A stretch of 64,000 nt of DNA from Batkoa obscura (GCA_030770535.1 JASVEC010000019.1:372001-436000), one strand, 5' to 3'. Shown: positions 1-11,652, counted from the first letter of the stretch. Numbers and translations are program-made. Notes: generated by a model not told the origin, from the sequence alone.

Positions 1-111
1 AAATCGAGTATTTATTAAAACGACAAAAATATATGAACGAGTTATGCCTTGTTGATTAAAAAGAATTGATAATCACAGATATATCAAATTTAAAATATTC
101 AACTATAGTAT

Positions 112-1122
112 CTAATAACAATGTGCATCGCCTTGGGGCCCTTTGCAGGTAGTGCCATCAGCACATGGGTTAGACCAAAGTGCTTTGTTGAAGCACATGG
201 CAATTGTTGAACCATCAAGACAATACATTTTACCATTTTCACAAGTTGATGGATCTGGTTTTTCTGGGTTGCCAGTTGGTTTTGGATTAGGCTTGACTTG
301 CGTTGGGTATGGGGTTGCTGCTGGCTTGCTTTGATACTGAGGCTGTTTTTGTAGTCTGGTTTGATATTGAGGTTGCTGTGGTCTAATTTGAGTTTGGGTT
401 TGGGCCCGTGTTTGAGTTTGAGTTTGAGTTTGAGTTTGAGTTGAAGTTTGAGTTTGGGTCTGAGTAGTAGAAGGTTTAGGATCAGGTTTAGGATTTGGGT
501 CAACATTAGATCCGTTTGGTGAAACAGTGATCATAGGTTGTTTGTCAAATAAATCTTTACCATAATCATCTTTGAATCCTTCTGGGAATGTAGTATATCC
601 AGGTAAGTTAGCAACTAACATTTGTGGTCCAGTGATCTTTCCATTGTTTGATCCTCCATTGATTTCAATATCCATACAATTCATATAATACTCACGATTA
701 CCGGTTCTGTTAATCCAAGTCCATGCTAAAGTAGCTTTCCCATTTGGTGCATCTTGTGGTAATGGTACTTGATAGTTTAATCCACCGGTTAAACAATTAC
801 CCATCACAGTTTTTAAGACAGCAAAGTTCTTATTATCATAAGTAATAGAAAACTGACAATGACCACCATTATGCATAGCACCTCCTCCTATTTTCACTGG
901 AATAGAGCTTCCAGCATTAAATGATCCAGAAGTTGGTCCTGGGCCATAGCCTCTACATGGGAAACTAAATCGACCACCTAATGGTGAGGTCATATCATAG
1001 TCAACAGGTCCCTTATTACCAGCTAAGTGTCTAGAACGTCTTGGGGCGGGGCTGGTAACTTCCATATGTCCCAAAACAGTAGCAAAAGAGGCTAAAGCAA
1101 TGATAGAATTTATAAGTTGCAT
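112..1122 (-). CDS. Secreted AA11-like lytic polysaccharide monooxygenase with CBM19-like tail (copy 1)
   Basis: Predicted copper-dependent oxidase acting on an extracellular polysaccharide, probably chitin. The 336-residue product has an 18-residue signal peptide that would leave His19 as the mature N-terminus (HMEVTSPAPRRS), the first half of a histidine brace. A second copper ligand candidate is His88 in HNGGHCQF, and an axial aromatic may lie in NREYYMNC. After the roughly 200-residue catalytic domain come a Thr/Gln-rich linker encoded by hexamer repeats and a six-cysteine C-terminal module (CENGKMYC...CADGTTC...HCY) resembling CBM19. I chose the internal Met: its leader aligns residue for residue with the paralogue at 3582-4529; an upstream Met at 1152 is in frame. 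No introns. A central block is almost identical to that paralogue. Family assignment is from motif recall; the substrate is inferred. Confidence 0.85.
   Translation of the reverse strand: MQLINSIIALASFATVLGHMEVTSPAPRRSRHLAGNKGPVDYDMTSPLGGRFSFPCRGYGPGPTSGSFNAGSSIPVKIGGGAMHNGGHCQFSITYDNKNFAVLKTVMGNCLTGGLNYQVPLPQDAPNGKATLAWTWINRTGNREYYMNCMDIEINGGSNNGKITGPQMLVANLPGYTTFPEGFKDDYGKDLFDKQPMITVSPNGSNVDPNPKPDPKPSTTQTQTQTSTQTQTQTQTQTRAQTQTQIRPQQPQYQTRLQKQPQYQSKPAATPYPTQVKPNPKPTGNPEKPDPSTCENGKMYCLDGSTIAMCFNKALWSNPCADGTTCKGPQGDAHCY
411..470 (-). repeat. Hexamer repeat coding the Thr-Gln linker
   Basis: Tandem TTTGAG-type hexamers (plus-strand reading) encode alternating Thr-Gln dipeptides in the linker between LPMO domain and CBM. 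The copy at 3582-4529 has fewer units, so linker length differs between the two paralogues. Confidence 0.8.
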
Positions 1123-1203
1123 GATTAAAGTTGTATTGGTTTTAATTCTCACAGAGAAACAGAAATTGAACTTTGATAATGATTAAACACTCTTTTTCAT
1201 CAC

Positions 1204-1211
1204 TTTATATA
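1204..1211 (-). promoter_or_regulatory. Putative TATA box of LPMO copy 1
   Basis: TATATAAA on the minus strand, 82 bp upstream of the chosen ATG. The leader between them contains CTCTGTGAGAA (1147-1157), also found upstream of the paralogue's ATG near 4570-4579, suggesting a retained leader or control element. Confidence 0.35.
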
Positions 1212-3575
1212 GTATTTCGTTAAGTACCTTGCTGTACCATAGTTATAGTGTTGATAATTAACTCTAATAACTAAAATATATTTGGGTGATTAAAATATTC
1301 ATGTTGGAATAAATTATTCTTTCTAGATTACTTGTTCTATTAAATTTTAGTTAACGGCAGTATAATAAAACAAGTTTAAGGTAGTATTTTATTAGTTTAG
1401 ATAAAAGCTGTACTAATGCTTTAGTTAAAGTGAAATAAACAACTATATATGTTATTGTTGAATTTAGTATTTAACATTCAATTGTAGCTCATTAAGTAAA
1501 TTAAATCTTAGCTACACCTAATCTTAATATTTTTACTAAAATCAAATTTAAGATTAAATCAAATATTCACTTTAAGGCCCAGTTCAAAACTATCCACCCT
1601 AAGTTGATTTCTAAATACATCCTAAAAATTCTAGCAAGTTCATTATATTTAGTCTAAAGGACAACCAAACGCGTATATTTCAGCATTGATATTTTATGAA
1701 TAGTCATTGCATACCATTTACCTAGATTTCAACTGAGTCCTTTATTACTATAGTAAATTAATGGCGTAAAGATAAGTATTAGATCATTATCAAAGACAAC
1801 ACAACAGGCAGTCAAAATTTTTGAGACTTCTAAAACCCATCAAATTTCATATTTGATAACTGAATCTAAAATAGCCCTAGCTAATTTATTGATTTATAAT
1901 ATCTCTTAACTTTCTTTATTGTATTTAAATCGCCTAATAGTAGAATGGTCATCTACTTTGTTTTTATTGTTAAGATTATTTAACTAAACTTTTGATATGA
2001 AATAGAAAGAAAAAACTACCACAGTTAAATTTATTTAAGGTAACCATTACAGAATATACAACCCTTCATAGCTGTCTCAAAAGAATATTTATCCGAACCG
2101 AAGTAAAATTCCCTTGACAGTAATTGATTTGAAAGTGAATAGGAATTATGATACTATAATAAAAATAAATACAGCCTCAAGGATAACTTAATTGATTTTA
2201 TTATAGTATTTACTTTTTGTTCACTCTCAGACTCAACTATAGGGGGCTGAGAGTTTCACGATTGTTTTTGAGCAGCTCTAGCTATGGAATTACAAAATGT
2301 CAAAATCCGATAATAGACAAAATTAACCTCATAGCTATTCATATTCTTAAATGTTTTAATATTGTTATGAAAAATCAACTTTTTTAGTATCTTAATTTTA
2401 ATGATGTATTAAATAATTTCAAGCCTAATAAAACCATAACAATAAAATTCACTCAAATTTTTGTCCACCGAAAACTGTCCAGATCAAAGTCACCGAATCT
2501 TTCTTTCACCCAAACTCTCTCTTCTAACATCCCAGTCTTAACTTCCAACCATCTACTTTCTCCCCTTAAGTACTTATCCCCTTTTCAATTCACGTTACCC
2601 TAACAGTTAGTATACATTCATTACTTAATTTTTAAATAAACAAGATCTGCCTTGAATTTTAAAAGAATAGTTACCTGAATTTAAATTTATGATGCTAAAG
2701 ACTAATTTATATCAAATTTTTACATTAAAAAATTAATTTAATTTATACATACTAAAAATATCCCTCTAGTTTTATCCATGTACGTTTTTGCACTTTTATT
2801 TATATTATTAAGATACTTGGTAGCAGTGCTTTTTAATAAGGTAAAAAATAAGTTATAAAGTTAATGCTTTAATTATATAATACTTTGACAGACGTTGTTT
2901 AAAAGATACTACTAAATATTTATTATATTTATTTATAATTGTGGACATTTTTTTGCTAAACCTTCTAATATTTTTTTTGATATTTTTTTTTTGAAAATGA
3001 GGTTGTTTATCTGACCACTTTGAATACTTAAAATTTTAGTTGCTTCAATGTAAACATGATCTTTCATATTGATATTAAATATTCATACCTATAGATTTAT
3101 CACATACTTTCACTAAGGTTTTTCTAATATAATCTTTTGTTTTTTTATGGGTATTCTTACATTAATTTTGTGAAATAAGTTTTTCAACTTTCAGGATAAT
3201 AACTTCAGTATTTTAAAACATACGAATAAATCTAAACTATGATAATATATAGCTATTTTATGATCATTTGCATCATTTTGTTTAACCATCTTGTCTTCTT
3301 TCTTGTAGTTATACTTATTTTAAAAAAATCCATGAAACTTCTAGCTGCCCTGTAGTGCAATATGGTGATCTCTTATCTAATTTAGTATGCTTACTTTTAG
3401 CCATTATGAATTAAAAAATGTAAATATAATACAATAAAAACAGCCCTTACACTTGTCTACAAAATTTAATGTAGAAAAATTAATAAAATAAAAATGCAGT
3501 ATAGATTAAATTAAACTTTATTAATTTTGAGGAATTTGATAATCACAGATATATCAAATTAAAATAATTCAACTA
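1212..3575. other. Intergenic, no gene seen
   Basis: About 2.4 kb of AT-rich DNA between the two LPMO genes. I see no convincing coding frame on either strand. It holds one perfect 14-bp inverted repeat (2151-2164 / 2196-2209). The last 60 bp, just 3' of LPMO copy 2, resemble the sequence 3' of copy 1 (around 66-120), so the duplication included 3' flank. Confidence 0.6.
2151..2209. repeat. 14-bp perfect inverted repeat
   Basis: ATACTATAATAAAA at 2151-2164 is matched by its reverse complement at 2196-2209, with a 31-bp spacer. The arms are pure A/T except for one C-G pair. Could be a small fold-back remnant or chance in AT-rich DNA. Confidence 0.5.
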
Positions 3576-3581
3576 AATAGC

Positions 3582-4529
3582 CTAATAACATTGTGCGTTA
3601 CCAAGAGCCCCTTTGCAGGTAGTACCATCAGCACATGGGTTAGACCAAAGTGCTTTGTTGAAGCACATGGCAATTGTTGAACCATTGAGACAATACATTT
3701 TACCATCTTCACAAGTTGATGGATCTGGTTTTTGTGGGTTACCAGTTGGCTCAGGTTTAGGTTCAATTTGTGTTGGAGTAGAAGTTACCACTGGTTTAGT
3801 TTGAGTTGAAGCTTGGGTTGAAGTTTGGGTCTGTGTTTGAGTTTGAGTTGAAGTTTGAGTTTGGGTCTGAGTAGTAGAAGGTTTAGGATCAGGTTTAGGA
3901 TTTGGGTCAACATTAGATCCGTTTGGTGAAACAGTGATCATAGGTTGTTTGTCAAATAAATCTTTACCATAATCATCTTTGAATCCTTCTGGGAATGTAG
4001 TATATCCAGGTAAGTTAGCAACTAACATTTGTGGTCCAGTGATCTTTCCATTGTTTGATCCTCCATTGATTTCAATATCCATACAATTCATATAATACTC
4101 ACGATTACCGGTTCTGTTAATCCAAGTCCATGCTAAAGTAGCTTTCCCATTTGGTGCATCTTGTGGTAATGGCACTTGATAGTTTAATCCACCGGTTAAA
4201 CAATTACCCATCACAGTTTTTAAGACAGCAAAGTTCTTATTATCATAAGTAATAGAAAACTGACAATGACCACCATTATGCATAGCACCTCCTCCGATTG
4301 TTACTGGAATGGAGTTACCAGCTTTGAATGATCCAGAGGATGGTCCTGGACCGTAACCTCTACATGGGAAACTAAATTTATCCCCTAAAGGTGAACTCAT
4401 GTCATAGTCAACAGGCTCTTTATTTCCGGCTAAATGCTGGGAACGTCTTGGGGCGGGGCTGGTAACTTCCATATGGCCGAAAACAGTAGCAAAGCTAGCT
4501 AACATTAATAATTGATTGGTGAAGCGCAT
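3582..4529 (-). CDS. Secreted AA11-like LPMO with CBM19-like tail (copy 2)
   Basis: Tandem paralogue of the gene at 112-1122, same strand, about 2.5 kb away. The product is 315 residues: an 18-residue signal peptide, His19 exposed at the mature N-terminus, HNGGHCQF with the second copper histidine, NREYYMNC, a short Thr/Gln/Pro linker, and a six-cysteine CBM19-like module (CEDGKMYC...CADGTTC...QCY). Residues from GGGAMHNGGH to the start of the linker are identical to copy 1, while the N-terminal 60 residues differ at many positions (LAGNKEPVDYDMSSPLGDKF versus LAGNKGPVDYDMTSPLGGRF). No introns. Likely chitin- or cell-wall-directed; regulation is not visible beyond a TATA-like box and a leader motif shared with copy 1. 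Confidence 0.85.
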   Translation of the reverse strand: MRFTNQLLMLASFATVFGHMEVTSPAPRRSQHLAGNKEPVDYDMSSPLGDKFSFPCRGYGPGPSSGSFKAGNSIPVTIGGGAMHNGGHCQFSITYDNKNFAVLKTVMGNCLTGGLNYQVPLPQDAPNGKATLAWTWINRTGNREYYMNCMDIEINGGSNNGKITGPQMLVANLPGYTTFPEGFKDDYGKDLFDKQPMITVSPNGSNVDPNPKPDPKPSTTQTQTQTSTQTQTQTQTSTQASTQTKPVVTSTPTQIEPKPEPTGNPQKPDPSTCEDGKMYCLNGSTIAMCFNKALWSNPCADGTTCKGALGNAQCY

Positions 4530-4628
4530 TTTTATCTCAAGATTTGTATGAAGAGGTAGATAGCAAATTTCTCACAGAGTAATTTAGATCGTAAAAATGG
4601 ATAAGTTTATTTGAGTTATATTCGCTCC

Positions 4629-4636
4629 TTTTTATA
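4629..4636 (-). promoter_or_regulatory. Putative TATA box of LPMO copy 2
   Basis: TATAAAAA on the minus strand, 100 bp upstream of the ATG at 4529, a spacing similar to the candidate box of copy 1. Confidence 0.35.
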
Positions 4637-4639
4637 TTG

Positions 4640-6131
4640 TTTGAAGCAGTGGTGGATTACTTGTTTTTTGTCTTTTCGGTTTTTCATAAAGGTCCCACCA
4701 CTAAACCACATTATATCACTTTGTGAATTCTTTTTAATCTTAATAAGACTAAGTTAAGGATAAAAGAAAGGAACAATTAATGATTATAAGATATAAACTG
4801 AGCAGTCACTTCCAGTATTTTTTGCTCTCCTTTAAAAATTTATTATTTAGAATAATGGCTTTGACTTTTAAATTCAAAATTTTTACTTTTATAGAAGTTT
4901 TAAATTTCAAATTTAATTAACTCTAGTACCCTTATAAAGTATTACCTTCCTAAATAAAAGTCAGACTTTAGAAATATAATAACCTTTTACCGAGTTATTG
5001 CTCCTTATTCAAATCTTTGATTTTTTTTATCAGATGATATAAGGTTATTATTACTTTGCATATATCAGATACATTAAAACTAACCCGATTTATATTTGAT
5101 TTTGCTTAAAAGTTTCACCAAAAAATAATAGCATATTTTATTGAATATTTGTCCCAAACTTTGAGACTTCCATTTTATTAGTTTTGTTGGCCTATTAGAC
5201 TATCTATTGTTTATAAAGTTATGGTGTTTTTAACTTGATATGGAGCTAATAAAGTTATCAGTTATTATTATATGATGAATTCACTTTACTTTCGAAAATA
5301 ACATCTTAATTTATTAAATTCATTTTAATAATTGTACATGGTTGATTTTAATCTTATAGACAAATTTAGGTCTATACATTGTAAAGTAAATATACTAATA
5401 TTAAATGTTATACTTGATATTTTAAAAGGTTAACAATACGGCTTAAAATCCCAAGTTACACTACCAAGGCTTGAGTACTTCAACAGTTAACCTCAATGTA
5501 TGTTGTTTATCGTTATATTGTTTTACTTTTTTCTAATTTCTTAAATAATCTCATGACTTTAATACTAGAAAAAGCCACTTGGTTATATAAGAAATAATAT
5601 ACCAAAAGCTCAGTTTTTTTTCTTAAGTCATATTTACCACTTAAAACTAAAAAGTGGATAATATCTTGAAGAAGTTTTTGCCCAATTTAGTTGATACTTT
5701 AGGGATGAAATAAATTAATAGTATTAAATTAATTTATTTTAAAAATAATATAAAAAGTAATTTATATTTTCATATATTAAATTAATCAATGCTATAATAT
5801 TCTAAAATAAACTTATCATTGTCTATAAACTAATGATAGACTAAAGTAAGCTGAATTCATTGTAGCAGTTAATGATTTACATAGGAAACTTTGGAAATTT
5901 TAGCATACATAATTGAAAAAATAACTCGAGTTTGCCAATCAAAACAAGTTAATATTGCCTCAAATTTGTTTAATTTGTGATTTTTTAAAATAGAAATAAG
6001 TAAACAATAACCTTGATTAAAATTTATACTTAACAGTTTAAATTTAATTTCCTTCTTATGATTAATGCAACGTAAAATGATATATAAAAACAAATTTAAT
6101 TCAATGATATCCTACATTTTACTATTACAAT
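4640..6131. other. Intergenic between LPMO copy 2 and MFS gene
   Basis: AT-rich, with no coding frame I can support and no MITE copy. It contains the divergent upstream regions of two genes pointing away from each other. Confidence 0.6.
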
Positions 6132-7839
6132 ATGGGAGATATATCCAAAGATATTAACAAAGGAGAACCAGAAGAGTTTAGGATGAGTAAGTTTGATGAC
6201 GAAGGCTCAATAATAAGCTTAGAAACACAGTTCAAAGAAAATGATACTGAAAAAGAAGACGCAAGATATACAATAACAGGGATAAGATTCCACTTATTAA
6301 TGTTTGGGTAATTTTGTATTTTTATATATATGAAACGATGTTTATTTTTATAGCCTCTTTTTAGTAATATTTACATCGATTTTAGACCATACCATTTTGG
6401 CAGCTGCGCTTGGCCATATCGCGTCTGATTTTAATGCGTTGAGTGATATGGCTTGGCTGCCTGCTAGTTATATGCTCACAACAACAGCTTTGATACCACT
6501 TTATGGGAAATTAAGTGACATTTTTGGTCGAAGAAATACATTAATAGCAGCCTTAACTATATTTATGGTTGGTTCTATAATGTGTGGGGCTTCAAGTAGT
6601 ATTCACATGCTAATCGGTTCAAGAGCTTTTAGTGGTATTGGAGGAGGAGGTTTAATAGCATTAGCAATTATTGTAATATCTGATGTTGTTCCATTAAAGA
6701 GCCGTAGTTTATATCTTTCAATGACTGGAATATTTTTTATCATAGCAGTTGTATCGGGACCAGTAATTGGCGGTTTAATATCTGATAACTTGAGTTGGAG
6801 ATACAACTTTTACTTAAATGTACCTATATCTTTAATAACTCTTGTGATAACAGCTATATTTTTAAATTTTAAACAAGAGATGCAACCACTTAGACTTCAG
6901 TTGAAACGTATTGATTTTTTAGGATCAATTTCTATAATAGTATCAACAGTTTTTCTTTTACTAGGGTTGAATTGGGGCGGAAATGAATATCCCTGGTTGT
7001 CTTGGGAAGTTTTAGTGCCTTTAGGTATTTCAGTTGTATCACTTTTATTATTTATTTTTGTCGAATTAAGAGTGGCAAAAGAGCCTATACTTCCTTCAAG
7101 TATATTCACTAGGAATGTTATATCTGCAAATATAACAAACTTATTAAATGGATTCCCTTTTTATGTAAGTGTTAATTATATACCTATTTACCATCAAATT
7201 GTAAATAACAAATCTGCTACAATGTCTGCATTCGAATTATTTCCAATGATGATTAGCATTGTTATATTATCTGCATTAGCAGGCTATTATACCTCAAAAA
7301 CCGGAAGATATAGAATATTTAATGTATTAGGAACGGGACTTATATTAGTAGGGGTATGTTTAATGTTTTTATTAAGAAAAGATATTACCCGATTTGAAGA
7401 AATTACCATTGTTTTGTTAATTGGTTGTGGTTATGGTTTATGTACTCAAAATTGTACAATTTTATCTCAAGCTGCAGTCAAAGAGTCAGAAGTAGCCTCA
7501 GTAACCTCATTATTAAACTTTACGGCTAATTTAGGTGGGGTTTTAGGATTAGCGATTATTGGATCGATTTATAAAAATGCATTGAATTATTATTTGATGG
7601 AAAACTTACCTGGGCTGGACTCCAAGCTTTTGACGTCTTCTTTAGACTCTATTTCTATTTTGAGTGAAGAGGAAGTTTTACTTTATAAGCTATCTTATGT
7701 CTCAGCATTAAAATATGCCTATATTACTATGATCCCATTCTGTACAATATCATTTATTGCCTCTCTCTTCCTAATACATATTCCACTTGTAAAATCTGAA
7801 CCTGTTTTAGAACCAAAGATCGCTAAAGAGACTGTATAA
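6132..7839 (+). CDS. MFS multidrug-type transporter (DHA2-like, about 14 TMS)
   Basis: Proton-coupled exporter of the major facilitator superfamily, probably in the plasma membrane. Two exons: 6132-6307 and 6354-7839, joined through a split GG|C glycine codon across a 46-bp GT-AG intron; product 553 residues. The first 50 or so residues are acidic and cytosolic. The first helix follows at the splice junction (GLFLVIFTSILDHTILAAAL), then GKLSDIFGRRNTL (MFS motif A) and LSWRYNFYLNVP, which resembles the GWRWxFxxNxP motif of 14-helix DHA2 drug exporters. A central pair of helices (LVPLGISVVSLLLFIF) fits the 14-helix layout. The exon 2 reading frame has no ATG at its beginning, so exon 1 is needed to supply the start. 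The substrate cannot be told; drug, toxin or vacuolar amino-acid export are all possible. Confidence 0.85.
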
Positions 7840-8938
7840 ATTTTCTGTTCATTTTTGCATTAATTATTTTAAATTAATAAACATTTATTATATTTTTAGT
7901 TTGATTTTTGATAACTGAGATGCTTACAGCCTATAATTCCATTAAAATATCATTTAGTAGTCACTAAAAAATTATTAAGAGATAATAGGTATAATATGGA
8001 GATGTCTTTTTTGTTGAAGAAATTTCCTAATATTTTTCCACTTAATAATGTTTAAAAAATAGAAAAAATAATGGAATAAAAAGACATCCTATATTATATT
8101 TTTTAAAACCAATATAGAAAGGTTTTCTATATAGCCCGATTGATAAGTAAGTAATTTTTAAAATCTTTGTTTTATACTGTTGTGTTTAACAAATTAGCTA
8201 AATACTGATAAAATATTGAATATATTATATCGCTACTGCTTCAAGGTTTTATATATTATAATTATTTGTAGTGGATCTTTTTACTAATATTTTTCAAAAT
8301 TTTGCAATTTTAAAAATTATGCAAAAAATAACAGCTACAATAAAAGCAATCACATCTTGGGTAACCTTCTTGAATTATTAAACTGGATTAGGTTGAAGGG
8401 TACTCTACTTTCCTTCCAAAGAGTAAGGATAGAATATTTCAACTAAGTTTTGGGTTTTTATATATTTGTCTTCTTGGTTAATATGGTTTTTACTCCGTAT
8501 CTGAATAAGATATTATTAAAAGTTACTTTTAAACAGATAATTTGTTAAATAGTTCTATTTTTATTAATTGATTACCATGACTCTACTCTAATTTATTAAA
8601 TAAAGTAGTTTTACTAGGAACCCATAAAGGCTAGTACAAATGATATAATTGCTGAGATTTATTACTATTTAAATAATATCAAGGGACAAATTATTATTTT
8701 TAAGTTGAGTTTACCACTATTAATAAAACCCAATTTTAACGAATCAGAACTCAAATCAGAATTCAAATTCAAATGGTTCCATAAAATATATTTAATTTAC
8801 AATGTTAACCTTTTGTTTGAACCAAACGTATTACGATATTTATCATCTAATAGATTAATTTTTTCTACTATCACCAACCAATAACTCTCAATATTAAAAA
8901 AAAGTTACAAATCCTTTAGTTACCTTTTATTTCTTTAA
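7840..8938. other. Intergenic with one old MITE
   Basis: About 1.1 kb without a coding frame. It holds a degenerate MITE at 7997-8091. A 17-bp match to LPMO copy 3 near 8398 is too short to call a gene remnant. Confidence 0.6.
7997..8091 (-). mobile_element. MITE copy 1 (degenerate)
   Basis: Termini TGGAGATG...CATCCTA flanked by TA on both sides; central part only loosely like the consensus. One of the oldest-looking copies. Confidence 0.6.
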
Positions 8939-9745
8939 ATGATATTAACTAATATTTTCTATTTTACTATACTTTTGATAAGTAGTAATTTAATATCATT
9001 AATACAGGGGCAGGACACCAACAACAATCAAAACAGCAATTCACCAGATTATGCCTCACTTCCAACAGACGCAAAAGATCCGAAAAATGACTTTGGTCTA
9101 CAGATCAATTATGGGTTAAAAAGTTTCAACAATACTAACAATAAATTTTGGGCCGATGTTACTATTTATCATAATAAAAAATTTAAAGACTACTCCAATT
9201 ATGATAAAAAATTTGTCCTGAGTTTTAGGTTTAAAGACAATGGAGTAAAGGTTGAGCGTCATGACCCACCAGTAGTTGATCAATATAACGATGACTATAT
9301 AATAAGATTGAAAGACGATCTACAAGAAGATAAATCAGTGACAATTAGAATTTATGGTGGTTTTAAGAAAGGTTTAAATTTTGACAATCTTAAACCAAAT
9401 AGCTTTAAGGTCGCTTTAGATGGTAAGGACGAATTCAAAGACTTAGAAGAAAAGGCGGATTATTTTTATTCTACTTCTGAACCTATTGATGTTTCTCGAA
9501 ATCTGAATCAAAATTCAACTCCAGAAAATAAGGTGAATACGAATACCAACACAGCTAAGCAAGGTGCATTCAACAAAGAACTTGCTGAGACTGATACTGG
9601 GGGTATGGCTTTGGTTGGACTACCAATAGGATTAATTATATATAGCGCAGTTTTTACAATTGGTGCAACAAGTTACCTTTCAGGTACTATTGTAAGGCTG
9701 AGATGTAGACAAAGATTTCGATCACAAACAACGATAAAGGCTTGA
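8939..9745 (+). CDS. Unrecognised type I membrane protein
   Basis: I do not recognise this gene. The 268-residue product has a hydrophobic leader with likely cleavage after SLIQGQ (about residue 24), a short Asn/Gln-rich stretch, and an ectodomain of about 150 residues (FGLQINYGLKSFNN...ADVTIYHNKKFKDY...KFVLSFRFKDNGVKV). Alternating hydrophobic/polar strands suggest a beta-sandwich, vaguely like carbohydrate-binding modules. A Thr/Asn-rich stalk follows, then one membrane helix (MALVGLPIGLIIYSAVFTIG, about residues 221-240) and a short basic tail (RLRCRQRFRSQ). Several Asn-X-Ser/Thr sites occur. The cysteine-poor ectodomain argues against most fungal adhesin or CFEM families. Probably a cell-surface protein; no intron needed. 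Function unknown. Confidence 0.65.
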   Translation: MILTNIFYFTILLISSNLISLIQGQDTNNNQNSNSPDYASLPTDAKDPKNDFGLQINYGLKSFNNTNNKFWADVTIYHNKKFKDYSNYDKKFVLSFRFKDNGVKVERHDPPVVDQYNDDYIIRLKDDLQEDKSVTIRIYGGFKKGLNFDNLKPNSFKVALDGKDEFKDLEEKADYFYSTSEPIDVSRNLNQNSTPENKVNTNTNTAKQGAFNKELAETDTGGMALVGLPIGLIIYSAVFTIGATSYLSGTIVRLRCRQRFRSQTTIKA

Positions 9746-10451
9746 GTTTTACCAGAGTTCTACTCTAAGACATTAATTAAATTTCTACTTAAACGATTCA
9801 TTAAAGATATTTATTATTCCACTTGCTAATATAATTTTTTTCTTTTCGCGTTATCAAACTGAACCACTAAATCTTTTATTGTGCTCCAGCAAATTAAAAC
9901 TTTTGTTTGGTTTTTATTGTCTGAGAGCAATTTAAATTCTGATTTTTGAAATCTAATAGAAAATAGTATATGACTGAAATTGAACTTTAATAAAGCATAA
10001 TCTTAGCAAAAACTCAACATAATATTTAAAATATAGTTAACTTATTTCATATCTTACTTACCACTTTATTGGTTTTTCATGTCCCCTTAAATTTAATATA
10101 TTGTCCTTTTCTTTTTCTATTTTAATTTTTAAAGTTGATATCATTTTAATTTATTTAAAATGTCAGCTACAGGTTTGAAAATTCTACTACTTTAAATTTT
10201 CAAAATTTCGAGTTTTTAAATTATGCAAAGCTTATTTTAATTAGTTGTTTGCTATCTTTGTGACAATTTCAAGCTTTATAAAATTAATTAAATACATAAA
10301 TATTACCACCCCTTTTAGCTCACTTAGAGCTCTAGAATTTATGGTATCGTATACTAACTGTATACTAAAAAGAAATCGGATACTGATAACTTAAATTCAT
10401 CACTATAAAAAATGTTTTGTTATTATATATTTTTAAAAATAAGATTAGATT

Positions 10452-10549
10452 TGGGGATGTATTTTTTTGTTTAAGAATTTTGCTAATAAACTTCCACTCA
10501 AATAGCGCTTAAAAAATTGGAAGACAATAAAATCAAAAAAACATCCCCA
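10452..10549 (-). mobile_element. MITE copy 2
   Basis: Near-consensus copy: TGGGGATGTATTTTT at the left end and ACATCCCCA at the right, with the internal ACTCAAATAGCGCTTAAAAA block. Confidence 0.9.
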
Positions 10550-11305
10550 TTTATTTTTTCATAATTACATTTACAAATATAAGTAAAGAATTGAAGATTA
10601 AAAAAAGCAGAGGGCTCTCACTGGTATTGATATTAATATAAATTGGTAAAAAAAGACTACAACGTTCGCTTCTAAAGAAAACAACAGCTAACATTTATCA
10701 CCTTCTATAAATAAAAGATAAATTTAATTATACTTTAGACATTTTGTTTTAAAAATTGTGTACCAAAAATTATTATTTTTGATTTTTATATCAAAAAAAT
10801 ATCAATTTTGCTATAAATTTAAACAATTGGATAAAGTATTAAAAAGGTATAAAAATTATGTTTAGTAAATGCATACAGTTAGAGCAATATTTGAGATTGA
10901 TATTGTTTGTTGGTTTTGTCATATAGTAGACGATTACTTTTTTAACTATTAAATTTCAACAAAGGCAAATAAATATAAAAGCATTGTAGAGCATTAAACC
11001 TATGATTAGACCTTAGTTTTATTACTTCTAAGTTATTTTATAATATCTTTTATTTTATGGTTTTTTTAGTGTTCTTGAAAGGGCGAACCCCCAATTAGTT
11101 TATTTAAACAAGGTAACTAATATAAAAGAAATGGAGTGAAAGGCCAGCTGTTAAGGTTCCACATCCTACTTTATAGCTATTTTAAATAATAATATTAGTA
11201 TTTTTGTAATAGTAGCAGCTTTATAATATTTTCGTCAAAATTAGTGTATATTTGTTTTACAATCAGCCTAAGATTATTATAGTTTTTATATTTAATATAA
11301 TCATA

Positions 11306-11396
11306 CAAAGGTGTTTTTTTTATCTCATTACTTTTTCCATCTTTTAAGCACTACTTGAGTGGAAATATTGTTGGTAAAATTCTTAAATACATCTCA
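11306..11396 (+). mobile_element. MITE copy 3 (degenerate ends)
   Basis: Internal CTCATTACTTTTTCCATCTT and GGAAATATTGTTGGTAAAATTC blocks are clear; the left terminus has lost the GGGG run and the right one reads CATCTCA followed by TA. Confidence 0.75.
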
Positions 11397-11652
11397 TATA
11401 AAGATCTTGGTGATAGAGTGAAAGAGCTTCTTTGCTGAGAACTTGAATAGCTTTACCACAGGACTGGATTCAGTCTAAAGCAATGTGATAGACTTATATG
11501 CTCTGATTGTTTTCTGTCTACTAACGTTTCAAGCCTTACCTTTTTCTAATACATGACTTCTTGTCTACCCTAAAAAGATATAAACATAAATCCTTAAAAG
11601 TACAGTAGATCAATTATACAAACATCAGCTCTACGTTAAAAACCAAAAGCTT

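Larger units (their letters stand above)
9746..11652. other. Intergenic with two MITEs
   Basis: About 1.9 kb with no coding frame I can support; contains MITE copies at 10452-10549 and 11306-11396. Confidence 0.6.

Noticed and set aside
143-334. Plus-strand open frames over the LPMO and metallopeptidase genes
   Set aside because: Antisense shadows of genes supported by signal peptides and domain motifs.
8380-8420. A 17-bp match (AGGGTACTCTACTTTCC) to the LPMO gene at 13524, possibly an LPMO relic
   Set aside because: The match does not extend on either side, and a 17-bp match in a 64-kb AT-biased window can occur by chance.
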